DNA of 5,422 nucleotides from Sphingobium sp. (GTDB taxonomy: Bacteria; Pseudomonadota; Alphaproteobacteria; Sphingomonadales; Sphingomonadaceae): positions 1 to 5,422 of the forward strand of contig JAGVJS010000277.1 in assembly GCA_020051025.1 (NCBI GenBank), given 5' to 3'. Position numbers and translations under genes: made by a program. The notes under the pieces are model-generated. The model ran no database searches. It saw only the letters and a program-made list of their open reading frames with translations, and had not been told where the DNA came from. Of this stretch, positions 1-5,422 are shown piece after piece; the first letter of the stretch is position 1, and the number at the start of each line of letters is the position of its first letter.

Positions 1-9
1 AAAAGTTCG

Positions 10-34
10 ATAATATATATTATGTTAAATAACA
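10..34. promoter_or_regulatory. Adjacent AT-rich palindromes, possible operator or promoter region
   Basis: ATAATATATATTAT (10-23) is a perfect 14-base palindrome. It abuts TGTTAAATAACA (23-34), an inverted repeat of 5-base arms TGTTA/TAACA around two bases. The first 40 bases of the window hold only 8 G or C, in sharp contrast to the GC-rich coding DNA that follows. Such a patch commonly marks a promoter or regulator site. The gene it might serve would lie left of the window, so direction and role cannot be decided. I could not assign a confident -35/-10 pair. Confidence 0.3.
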
Positions 35-68
35 CTGCATCGTGACACCGCGTTTGTCTGTCCAGTTC

Positions 69-85
69 GCTGTCTCACTTACAGC
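69..85 (-). terminator. Weak hairpin just after the kgtP stop
   Basis: GCTGT (69-73) and ACAGC (81-85) form a 5-base-pair stem with a 7-base loop, two bases or less beyond the kgtP stop on the minus strand. No run of T follows, so this is not a standard intrinsic terminator. It is listed only as the best local candidate for the end of the transcript. Confidence 0.15.
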
Positions 86-86
86 C

Positions 87-1388
87 TCAATCTTCCCGGA
101 TCAGGCTGTGTTTGGCGGTATCCCGCATCTTCACATAGACGGCCAGAGAGATGGCGATCATCACGGTCACGTAGACGTAAAAAGCCTGCTCTATCCCGGC
201 CTGCTTGAACCACAGTGCCACGAACTCCGCCGTCCCGCCGAACAAGGTGTTGGCCAGCGCATAGGGCAGCGCCACGCCCAGCGCCCGGATATGCGCGGGA
301 AACAGCTCGGCCTTCACCACCGCGTTGATCGACGTATAACCGGTCACAATGATCAGCCCGGCCATCACCAGCAGCCCGGCGACGACCGGATCCTTGGTGA
401 CGGCCAACGTGGCAAAGATCGGATAGGTAAACAGCACGCCCATCACGCCAAAGCCGATCATCAAAGGCTTACGCCCGATCCGGTCAGACAGCGCCCCCGC
501 GACCGGCTGCAACAGCATGAAGATGAACAGCGTCACGGCGTTGATCTGCGACGCGACTTCACGGCTCAATCCACTGGTATTCACCAGGAATTTCTGCATG
601 TAGATGCTGTAAGCATAGAAAGCGATCGTGCCCCCGGCGGTCAGCAGCATGACCGTCAGCGTCTCACGCGGATGCTTGCTGATCAACTCCACAAAGCCCG
701 ATTTGGGCGCGCCCGCTGCTTTGGCCACGGTGAAACTTTGCGTTTCTGCCAGCCCCCGTCGCAACCAGAAAACAATGACCGCCAGCGCCCCGCCAATGAA
801 AAAGGGTATCCGCCAGCCCCAGCTATCCAGTTGCGCCTCGCTCAGCGTCGCCTGCAACAGCAGCAGCACGCAGATTGCGACCAGTTGCCCGGCGATTAGC
901 GTGACATATTGGAAACTGGAAAAGAAACCGCGTCGGCTTTTTCCTGCCATTTCCGACAGATAGGTCGCGCTGGCGCCATATTCGCCGCCGATCGACAGCC
1001 CCTGCATCAGTCGCGCCAGCACCAGCAGCAGCGGCGCCACCACCCCGATCGTCTCATAGCCCGGCGTCACCGCGATCAGCAGCGACCCCGCGCACATCAA
1101 TGCAACCGATAACGTCAGGCCGCTCTTGCGCCCATGGCGATCGGCATAGACGCCCATCATCCACGCGCCGATCGGCCGCATCAGGAAGCCGACAGCGAAA
1201 ATGCCCGCCGCGCTCAGCAGTTGTGCGGTGCGATCCTCGCTCGGGAAGAAATGCGGCGCGAAATAGAGGGTGAAGGCAGCATAGGCATACCAGTCATACC
1301 ATTCGACCAGATTGCCGGTGGAACCGCCGATAATCGCCTTCAACCGCTGCGCCTGCGTCGGCGTGCCCTGCTCCGCCGGGGACATCAC
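87..1388 (-). CDS. kgtP: KgtP-like MFS dicarboxylate (alpha-ketoglutarate):H+ symporter
   Basis: This inner-membrane transporter of the metabolite:H+ symporter (MHS) branch of the major facilitator superfamily has 433 residues, close to the 432 of E. coli KgtP. About twelve hydrophobic segments are visible, the first near 28-46 and the last near 400-418. The conserved loop motif A occurs in both halves: GVYADRHGRK (79-88) and GALSDRIGRK (298-307). Remembered KgtP blocks match closely: GNLVEWYDWY (25-34), GFLMRPIG (67-74), LSIGGEYGASATYLSE (131-146), SFQYVTLIAGQL (158-169), MQKFLVNTSG (264-273) and LFPAHIRALGV (362-372). Alpha-ketoglutarate is therefore the likeliest substrate, though MHS relatives carry citrate, shikimate, proline or betaine. 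Two starts are possible: GTG at 1386-1388, which overlaps the protease stop by 4 bases, or the next codon ATG at 1383-1385, which overlaps by one. No strong Shine-Dalgarno is seen, which fits coupling to the protease. Confidence 0.88.
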   Translation of the reverse strand: MMSPAEQGTPTQAQRLKAIIGGSTGNLVEWYDWYAYAAFTLYFAPHFFPSEDRTAQLLSAAGIFAVGFLMRPIGAWMMGVYADRHGRKSGLTLSVALMCAGSLLIAVTPGYETIGVVAPLLLVLARLMQGLSIGGEYGASATYLSEMAGKSRRGFFSSFQYVTLIAGQLVAICVLLLLQATLSEAQLDSWGWRIPFFIGGALAVIVFWLRRGLAETQSFTVAKAAGAPKSGFVELISKHPRETLTVMLLTAGGTIAFYAYSIYMQKFLVNTSGLSREVASQINAVTLFIFMLLQPVAGALSDRIGRKPLMIGFGVMGVLFTYPIFATLAVTKDPVVAGLLVMAGLIIVTGYTSINAVVKAELFPAHIRALGVALPYALANTLFGGTAEFVALWFKQAGIEQAFYVYVTVMIAISLAVYVKMRDTAKHSLIRED

Positions 1389-2014
1389 GGCGTCAGCACC
1401 ATGTCACCATCCTGCACCCCCCAGCTTTTCAGGCGGGACAACATGTTCATGCCGATCACATTCACCTCTCCAAAGGCGGCCGAGACGACGACGGGCAGGT
1501 CGCTCGCCGATATGGGGCCGATGGCCAGCGTTGCGATGCTGGAGCGCTTCGCCTCCACTTTGCCGTTGGCGGTGGTCATGACGACCCCCGGCTCCCCGAC
1601 GTCATAGTTCAGACCAGCGGCGCGCGCGGTATTTTCGGACAGCGCGGTAATGGTCGCACCGCTATCGATCAGAAAGCGGGCGGACGTGCCGTTGATCGTC
1701 GCGTCCACCCAATAATGGCCGTCGGGTGCCACCGGTATGCGCAACGACTGCCCCTCGGCTCGGGTGCGCGGCAGGGCGGCAGGCGCCTCGTCCGGGTCGA
1801 CCGCACTCCCCTCCTCCGCCCAGCGACCGGTCAGGAAACCCTGACTCTGTCCGAACTTGAGCAAACCCAGCAGACCGGCGAAGATGGCTACCCACAGCAG
1901 TGCCATGCGCAGCAGACTGCTCCAGGCCATTTGCCGTCCAATCAGAGCGGACCCGACCAATATGATCGCCAGCACATACCAGATGGTCGATGCCGCCTGA
2001 TCCGTGCCGTCCAT
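1385..2014 (-). CDS. Membrane-anchored retropepsin-like aspartic protease (TIGR02281-type)
   Basis: The 209-residue protein has two hydrophobic N-terminal segments (about residues 10-26 and 33-53), then a linker rich in Pro, Ala and acidic residues (about 65-88). A single retropepsin-like domain spans about 90-209. The catalytic aspartate is D117 in FLIDSGATITALS. The matching C-terminal hydrophobic-Gly motif is VNVIGMNML (185-192), followed by a SWGVQDGDMVL-like end typical of the clan AA family TIGR02281/COG3577. Such proteins have one catalytic Asp and are expected to work as homodimers. With two membrane segments the N-terminus and the catalytic domain should lie on the same side. The family includes periplasmic members such as Caulobacter PerP, so topology needs testing. 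The target is unknown. The ATG directly follows the previous stop, and the TGA overlaps the transporter start. The length is typical and nothing looks broken. Confidence 0.88.
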   Translation of the reverse strand: MDGTDQAASTIWYVLAIILVGSALIGRQMAWSSLLRMALLWVAIFAGLLGLLKFGQSQGFLTGRWAEEGSAVDPDEAPAALPRTRAEGQSLRIPVAPDGHYWVDATINGTSARFLIDSGATITALSENTARAAGLNYDVGEPGVVMTTANGKVEAKRSSIATLAIGPISASDLPVVVSAAFGEVNVIGMNMLSRLKSWGVQDGDMVLTP

Positions 2015-2806
2015 TCAGACCCCCTGCTCTTTCGCGTTCAGTTCGATCACCATGCCGTCATAGCCCGGCTCTACGCCCTTGGGGAGAGTGCGCCGTAATG
2101 TCGCATAATCCATGCTCTGGTCCATATGAGTCAGGATGGCGCGTTTGGGGCGGGTCGCGGCGATGCCGTCCAGCGTCAGCGCCAGGTGCGGGTGGGTCGG
2201 GTGCGGCTTTTCCCGCAGCGCGTCCACCACCCACAGATCCAGCCCATCATACAGCGCCAGCATATCCGGGGTCAGCGCATGGAAATCGGTGGCATAGCCG
2301 ATTGCCCGACCGTCATAAGTGAAGCGGAAACCGGTGGAATAAATCTCGCCATGGGGCTGGTCGACACAAGCGATGTCGATATCGCCGATGCGCAACCCAT
2401 CGGGCAGGACATGGGGTTCGATCGTCGGATGATAGCCATTGAGCCCCTCAAACGCATAGGCGAAGCGCTGGCTCAGCAGCTTCATCGTCTGCGCCCGCGC
2501 ATAGCCGGGCACGGGCGTGCGGCGATGATGGAAGAGCTGGCGCACATCATCGATGCCATGGCTATGGTCGGCATGGTCATGCGTCCACAGGATCGCGTCG
2601 ATCTGGATGACGTCAGCCGCCAGCAACTGCGCGCGCATGTCCGGTGAGGTATCGACCAATATGCGGGTGGTCGGGCTTTCGACCAGGATCGATACGCGGG
2701 TCCGCTGGTTCTTTGGTTCGGTCGGGTCGCAACTGCCCCAGTCGTTGCCGATCCGGGGCACACCCGAAGAAGTGCCACTGCCCAGAATCGTCAGTTTCAG
2801 GCTCAT
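2015..2806 (-). CDS. PhnP-like metallo-beta-lactamase-fold hydrolase
   Basis: The predicted protein is a 263-residue cytoplasmic MBL-fold hydrolase of the PhnP-like group (COG1235), in which PhnP is a cyclic phosphodiesterase; the substrate of this one is unknown. It opens with the characteristic ILGSGTSSGVPRIG (residues 7-20). It then shows VDTSPDMR (51-58), the metal-binding HDHADH (H76, H78, D80, H81), a likely third-ligand His in QPHG (H152), D174 in YATD, the HPTHPH cluster (202-207) and H227 in LTHMD. The N-terminal loop has only one cysteine (C26), where many relatives have several. I chose the ATG at 2804-2806 because the conserved N-terminus begins there, because it overlaps the tatD stop as ATGA, and because AAGG lies 4 bases upstream. 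A longer frame reaches 2926 but its 40 extra codons lie inside tatD and do not resemble the family. This gene often follows tatD in alphaproteobacteria. Confidence 0.92.
   Translation of the reverse strand: MSLKLTILGSGTSSGVPRIGNDWGSCDPTEPKNQRTRVSILVESPTTRILVDTSPDMRAQLLAADVIQIDAILWTHDHADHSHGIDDVRQLFHHRRTPVPGYARAQTMKLLSQRFAYAFEGLNGYHPTIEPHVLPDGLRIGDIDIACVDQPHGEIYSTGFRFTYDGRAIGYATDFHALTPDMLALYDGLDLWVVDALREKPHPTHPHLALTLDGIAATRPKRAILTHMDQSMDYATLRRTLPKGVEPGYDGMVIELNAKEQGV
2020..2025 (-). promoter_or_regulatory. Ribosome binding site of the aspartic protease gene
   Basis: AGGGGG on the minus strand lies five bases before the ATG at 2012-2014, within the final codons of the metallo-hydrolase gene. 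It supports this start and fits a coupled TGAATG stop-start junction. Confidence 0.5.
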
Positions 2807-3576
2807 GCGACCTTCGAGAAGAGGGCACGGAAATTGGCGGATGTCGCCGCCGCGAGTTGCTCGATGCTTTCCCCACGCAGGTTCGCAAGGAATTTGGCGG
2901 TGTCGGCAACATAGGCCGGCTCGCACGATTTACCCCGATGCGGCACCGGCGCGAGAAACGGCGAGTCCGTTTCCACCAGCAGCCGGTCGAGCGGCAGGCG
3001 GGCCGCCGTCTCCTGCAAATCCTTCGCGCTCTTGAACGTCACGATGCCCGAAATGCTGATGTAGAAGCCCAATTCTATCGCCGCATCGGCAAAGGCCCCG
3101 CTGGCGGTAAAGCAATGGATGACCCCACCATAAGGCCCCTGCCCCATCTCCTCGCGCATGATGCGCAGCGTATCCTCCTCCGCATCGCGGGTATGGACGA
3201 TCAGCGGCAGACCGGTTTCTCGGCAGGCGGCGATATGCGATCGGAAGCTCTTCTGCTGCCGTTCGCGATCGCTATGGTCGTAATAATAATCGAGGCCGGT
3301 TTCGCCGATGCCCACAACGCGGGGATGCGCCGCCCGCTCGACCAACTTGGCGGTATCGACATGGGGATGTTCGTCGGCCTCATGCGGATGGATGCCCACC
3401 GTGGCCCACACGTCCGGTTCGCGCACGGCGGTGTCCAGCACCGCGTCCCACTCGCTTTCGCGGGTGGCGATGTTGAGCATCAGGTCTACGCCAGCCGCGC
3501 GCGACCGGTCCAGCACATTGGCCTGATCCTCGATCAGCCCTTTGTAATTCAGGTGGCAATGACTGTCGATGAGCAT
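2803..3576 (-). CDS. tatD: TatD-family metal-dependent hydrolase/DNase
   Basis: This is a 257-residue cytoplasmic TIM-barrel hydrolase of the TatD/YcfH family. Characterised members are divalent-metal-dependent deoxyribonucleases, and some act in DNA repair or D-aminoacyl-tRNA deacylation; the physiological substrate here cannot be read from sequence. All expected metal ligands are present: H6 and H8 in IDSHCHL, E92 in GETGLDYYY, H128 in VHTRDA, H154 in HCFTAS and D204 in ETDSPFLAP. The length is typical and the RGK loop (214-216) is intact. The following NEP or NQP motif of relatives reads CEP here (C218). The gene starts 5 bases after metG behind GGAAGG, and its TGA overlaps the next gene's ATG by 4 bases. 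metG-tatD adjacency is widespread in bacteria, which supports the family call. The closest named relative may be YcfH rather than E. coli TatD itself. Confidence 0.93.
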   Translation of the reverse strand: MLIDSHCHLNYKGLIEDQANVLDRSRAAGVDLMLNIATRESEWDAVLDTAVREPDVWATVGIHPHEADEHPHVDTAKLVERAAHPRVVGIGETGLDYYYDHSDRERQQKSFRSHIAACRETGLPLIVHTRDAEEDTLRIMREEMGQGPYGGVIHCFTASGAFADAAIELGFYISISGIVTFKSAKDLQETAARLPLDRLLVETDSPFLAPVPHRGKSCEPAYVADTAKFLANLRGESIEQLAAATSANFRALFSKVA

Positions 3577-3581
3577 GGGGG

Positions 3582-5144
3582 TCAGCCTTCCGCCTCGGTC
3601 AGTTCCAGACGCGGGAAGAGCGGCTTGGGCGCGCCGAGAATGAAGCCCGACGCCCTCAGATCGGCGTAGAAGCTGCTGCCGATGACGGCATAACCGCGCT
3701 TGTCCGCCGCGATCCCCATCTGATCCAGCAGCGCGGTGGCGCTGGCCGGGATGACTGGCTGGATCATGATGGCCAGGCTGGCGATCGCCTCATAGAGCGT
3801 GGCCAGCACCGCTTCCATCCGCGCCGGATCGGTCTTGCGCAGCGCCCAGGGTGCCTGCGCGTCGATATAGGCGTTGCAGGCGAAGACGGCGCGCATCCAT
3901 GCCTCGATCGCGACTGACGGTGCCAGATCGCCCATGGCGCTCTGGAAGGTCTGCGCGGCCTCCGCGATGCTCTTCAGCAATTCGCTATCGGCATCCTGCG
4001 CTGCCGGTTCGGGCAGCTGCCCTTCCAGATTCTTGGCGATGAAGCTCAGCGTCCGCTGTGCCAGATTGCCGAAGCTGTTGGCCAGATCGCTGTTCGACCG
4101 CGCGACGATCGCCTCCGCGCTATAGCTGCCGTCATTGCCGAAAGTGACTTCGGACAGCAGGAAATAGCGCAACTGATCGACGCCGAAGCGGTCGGCCAGT
4201 TCCATCGGATCGGCGACGTTGCCGACCGACTTGGACATCTTCTCGCCCCGGTTCAGCAGGAAGCCATGCCCGAACACCTGCTTGGGCAAGGGCAGCTTCG
4301 CGCTCATCAGGAAGGCCGGCCAGTAGACCGTATGAAAACGCACGATATCCTTGCCGATAATGTGCGTGATATCGCCGCCCTCGGCCCAATAGCGCGCCAT
4401 CCGCTCGGCATCGTGTGGATAGCCGCAGCCGGTCAGATAGTTGGTGAGCGCATCGACCCACACATACATGACATGGCCTTCGCTGCCCGGCACCTTCACG
4501 CCCCAGTCGAAGCTGGTGCGTGATACGCTGAGATCGCTCAGGCCGCCCTCGACAAAGCGCATGATCTCGTTGCGGCGGCTGTCAGGCTGGATGAAATCGG
4601 GCTGGCTTTCATAGAGCGCCAGCAACCGGTCCTGATAGGCGGACAGGCGGAAGAACCAGCTTTCTTCGACCGTCCATTCGACCGGCGTGCCCTGCGGCGA
4701 GAGTTTCGCGCCCCCTTCCCCTTCGACAATTTCCTTCTCGTCGTAAAAGGCTTCGTCGCGGACCGAATACCAGCCTTCATAACGGCCCAGATACAGGTCA
4801 CCATTGGCCTCCATCGCCTGCCAGATCGCCTGGCTGGCGGCATGATGATCGGCTTCGCTGGTGCGGATGAAACGATCATGGCTGATATTCAGCCTCTCGT
4901 TCATCTGCTTGAAATAGCCAGCCATTTCATCGGCCAGTTCGCGCGGCTCGATACCCCGGCTGCGCGCCGTCTGGGCCATTTTCAGCCCATGTTCGTCGGT
5001 GCCGGTTTGAAAGAAGACGTCGCGGCCCATCATCCGCTGGAACCGGGCGACCGCATCGGTGGCGATCACCTCATAGGCATGGCCGATATGCGGACGGCCG
5101 TTGGGATAGGAAATGGCGGTGGTGATGGTGAAGGGCTTGGACAT
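3582..5144 (-). CDS. metG: Methionyl-tRNA synthetase, zinc-knuckle-less type
   Basis: This cytoplasmic class Ia aminoacyl-tRNA synthetase charges initiator and elongator tRNA-Met with methionine using ATP. The 520-residue protein has the full domain order. The Rossmann-fold catalytic domain carries YPNGRPHIGHA (HIGH at residues 19-22) and the QTGTDEHG block at 46-53. The connective-peptide insertion lies at about 118-200, followed by the methionine-site block YVWVDALTNYL (227-237) and GKDIVRFHTVYWPAFL (264-279). The KMSKS loop is at 302-306. The helical anticodon-binding domain shows NAYIDAQAPW (424-433). The only cysteines are C240 and C423, so the insertion lacks the usual zinc-binding CxxC pairs. 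It resembles the mitochondrial-like MetRS group in that respect. The protein ends near residue 520, without the C-terminal tRNA-binding/dimerisation domain of longer bacterial forms. The start follows a good GGGAG site, and tatD follows after 5 bases. Confidence 0.97.
   Translation of the reverse strand: MSKPFTITTAISYPNGRPHIGHAYEVIATDAVARFQRMMGRDVFFQTGTDEHGLKMAQTARSRGIEPRELADEMAGYFKQMNERLNISHDRFIRTSEADHHAASQAIWQAMEANGDLYLGRYEGWYSVRDEAFYDEKEIVEGEGGAKLSPQGTPVEWTVEESWFFRLSAYQDRLLALYESQPDFIQPDSRRNEIMRFVEGGLSDLSVSRTSFDWGVKVPGSEGHVMYVWVDALTNYLTGCGYPHDAERMARYWAEGGDITHIIGKDIVRFHTVYWPAFLMSAKLPLPKQVFGHGFLLNRGEKMSKSVGNVADPMELADRFGVDQLRYFLLSEVTFGNDGSYSAEAIVARSNSDLANSFGNLAQRTLSFIAKNLEGQLPEPAAQDADSELLKSIAEAAQTFQSAMGDLAPSVAIEAWMRAVFACNAYIDAQAPWALRKTDPARMEAVLATLYEAIASLAIMIQPVIPASATALLDQMGIAADKRGYAVIGSSFYADLRASGFILGAPKPLFPRLELTEAEG
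3586..3591 (-). promoter_or_regulatory. Ribosome binding site of tatD inside the metG 3' end
   Basis: GGAAGG on the minus strand lies in the last codons of metG, nine bases before the tatD ATG (3574-3576). The metG TGA stop sits between the site and the start. Ribosomes ending metG would therefore stop next to the tatD start, which fits translational coupling. Confidence 0.55.
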
Positions 5145-5149
5145 GGCAA

Positions 5150-5156
5150 CTCCCTA
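5150..5156 (-). promoter_or_regulatory. Ribosome binding site of metG
   Basis: On the minus strand the 41-base gap after the upstream stop contains TAGGGAG, with GGGAG five bases before the metG ATG (5142-5144). This supports that ATG as the true start. The rest of the gap shows neither a convincing promoter nor a terminator, so metG is probably co-transcribed with the gene before it. Confidence 0.6.
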
Positions 5157-5185
5157 GCCGCTCATCCGCGCCCCGCAAAGTCGCT

Positions 5186-5422
5186 TTATGCGTGGACAGG
5201 CGCCAGCGCAGCGACATGCCCGGCTAGTTCGAACACGACCGCCGCCGGATCGAGCGACAGGATCACCGCTCCACCGGCCAGATGCCGCGCCTTTTCCCAA
5301 TGGTCGAGCGCATTACCTAACGCCGGCCCCTGCTTCGTTCGCGCTGCCTGCGCGATGAAGGCGGGCGCGCGCTCCAGAAACGCCTCATAGCGCGGCTTGG
5401 CCGCCTTGAGCGCCAGCGCCTT
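5186..5422 (-). CDS. holB: Probable DNA polymerase III delta' subunit, C-terminal fragment
   Basis: Only the last 78 codons and a TAA stop are inside the window; the start and the ATPase-like domain lie beyond the right edge. The visible part is a mostly helical, Ala/Leu-rich stretch beginning KALALKAAKPRYEAFLERAP and ending in LAPVHA, resembling the C-terminal collar domain of alphaproteobacterial delta' subunits as I remember them. In that family the protein is a non-catalytic member of the clamp-loader complex that places the beta sliding clamp on DNA. The strongest support is position: holB directly upstream of metG and tatD is a frequent alphaproteobacterial order, usually preceded by tmk. 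The stop is 41 bases before metG. The fragment carries no diagnostic catalytic motif, so the call rests on context and overall resemblance. The remaining alternative is an unrelated helical protein. Confidence 0.7.
   Translation of the reverse strand, partial: KALALKAAKPRYEAFLERAPAFIAQAARTKQGPALGNALDHWEKARHLAGGAVILSLDPAAVVFELAGHVAALAPVHA

Noticed and set aside
11..35. AT-rich patch as an integration scar or replication-origin element
   Set aside because: There is no repeat partner, DnaA-box cluster, integrase or tRNA end in view; a regulatory or intergenic explanation is simpler.
42..899. Long plus-strand reading frame of 285 codons
   Set aside because: It lies antisense to the KgtP-like gene. 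Its translation is rich in His, Gln, Arg and Asp with no recognisable fold, as expected of a shadow frame in GC-rich DNA.
2644..3669. Plus-strand reading frame of 341 codons
   Set aside because: It runs antisense to tatD and parts of its neighbours, which carry full catalytic motifs. It has no family resemblance and crosses gene borders.
5145..5185. Possible internal promoter or terminator between the holB fragment and metG
   Set aside because: The 41 bases are GC-rich, with no -35/-10 pair and no hairpin with a T run; only a ribosome binding site is evident.
4842..5390. Plus-strand reading frame of 182 codons crossing the metG start region
   Set aside because: It is antisense to the metG N-terminus and the holB end. 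It has no recognisable domain and no convincing start signal.

Overview
The window looks like ordinary chromosomal DNA from a GC-rich alphaproteobacterium, most probably a sphingomonad (Sphingobium/Sphingomonas type). That assignment rests on remembered family resemblance, on the gene order holB-metG-tatD-metallo-hydrolase (a common alphaproteobacterial arrangement), and on a GC-rich coding composition. No database search was possible.

Every supported gene lies on the minus strand, so the cluster reads from right to left. It opens with the C-terminal 78 codons of a gene cut by the window edge, probably holB (DNA polymerase III delta' subunit; 5186-5422). A 41-base gap follows, then metG (methionyl-tRNA synthetase), tatD (metal-dependent hydrolase/DNase), a PhnP-like metallo-beta-lactamase-fold hydrolase, a membrane-anchored retropepsin-like aspartic protease, and a KgtP-like dicarboxylate:proton symporter. 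After metG the junctions are 5 bases, a 4-base ATGA overlap, 0 bases (TGAATG), and a GTGATG junction whose overlap is 4 bases or 1 base depending on the start. This spacing is what a single transcript with translational coupling would show. I see no internal promoter or terminator.

The first four genes are housekeeping: replication clamp loading, tRNA charging, and two metal-dependent hydrolases. The last two encode inner-membrane proteins with no obvious functional link to the rest, and they are the part of the layout most worth following up.

The leftmost 86 bases hold no gene I can support. The first 40 bases contain only 8 G or C and carry two adjacent AT-rich inverted repeats, which suggests an operator/promoter or gene boundary for something outside the window. 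I found no RNA gene, mobile element, CRISPR array or clear novel system; the long plus-strand reading frames are antisense shadows of the genes above.
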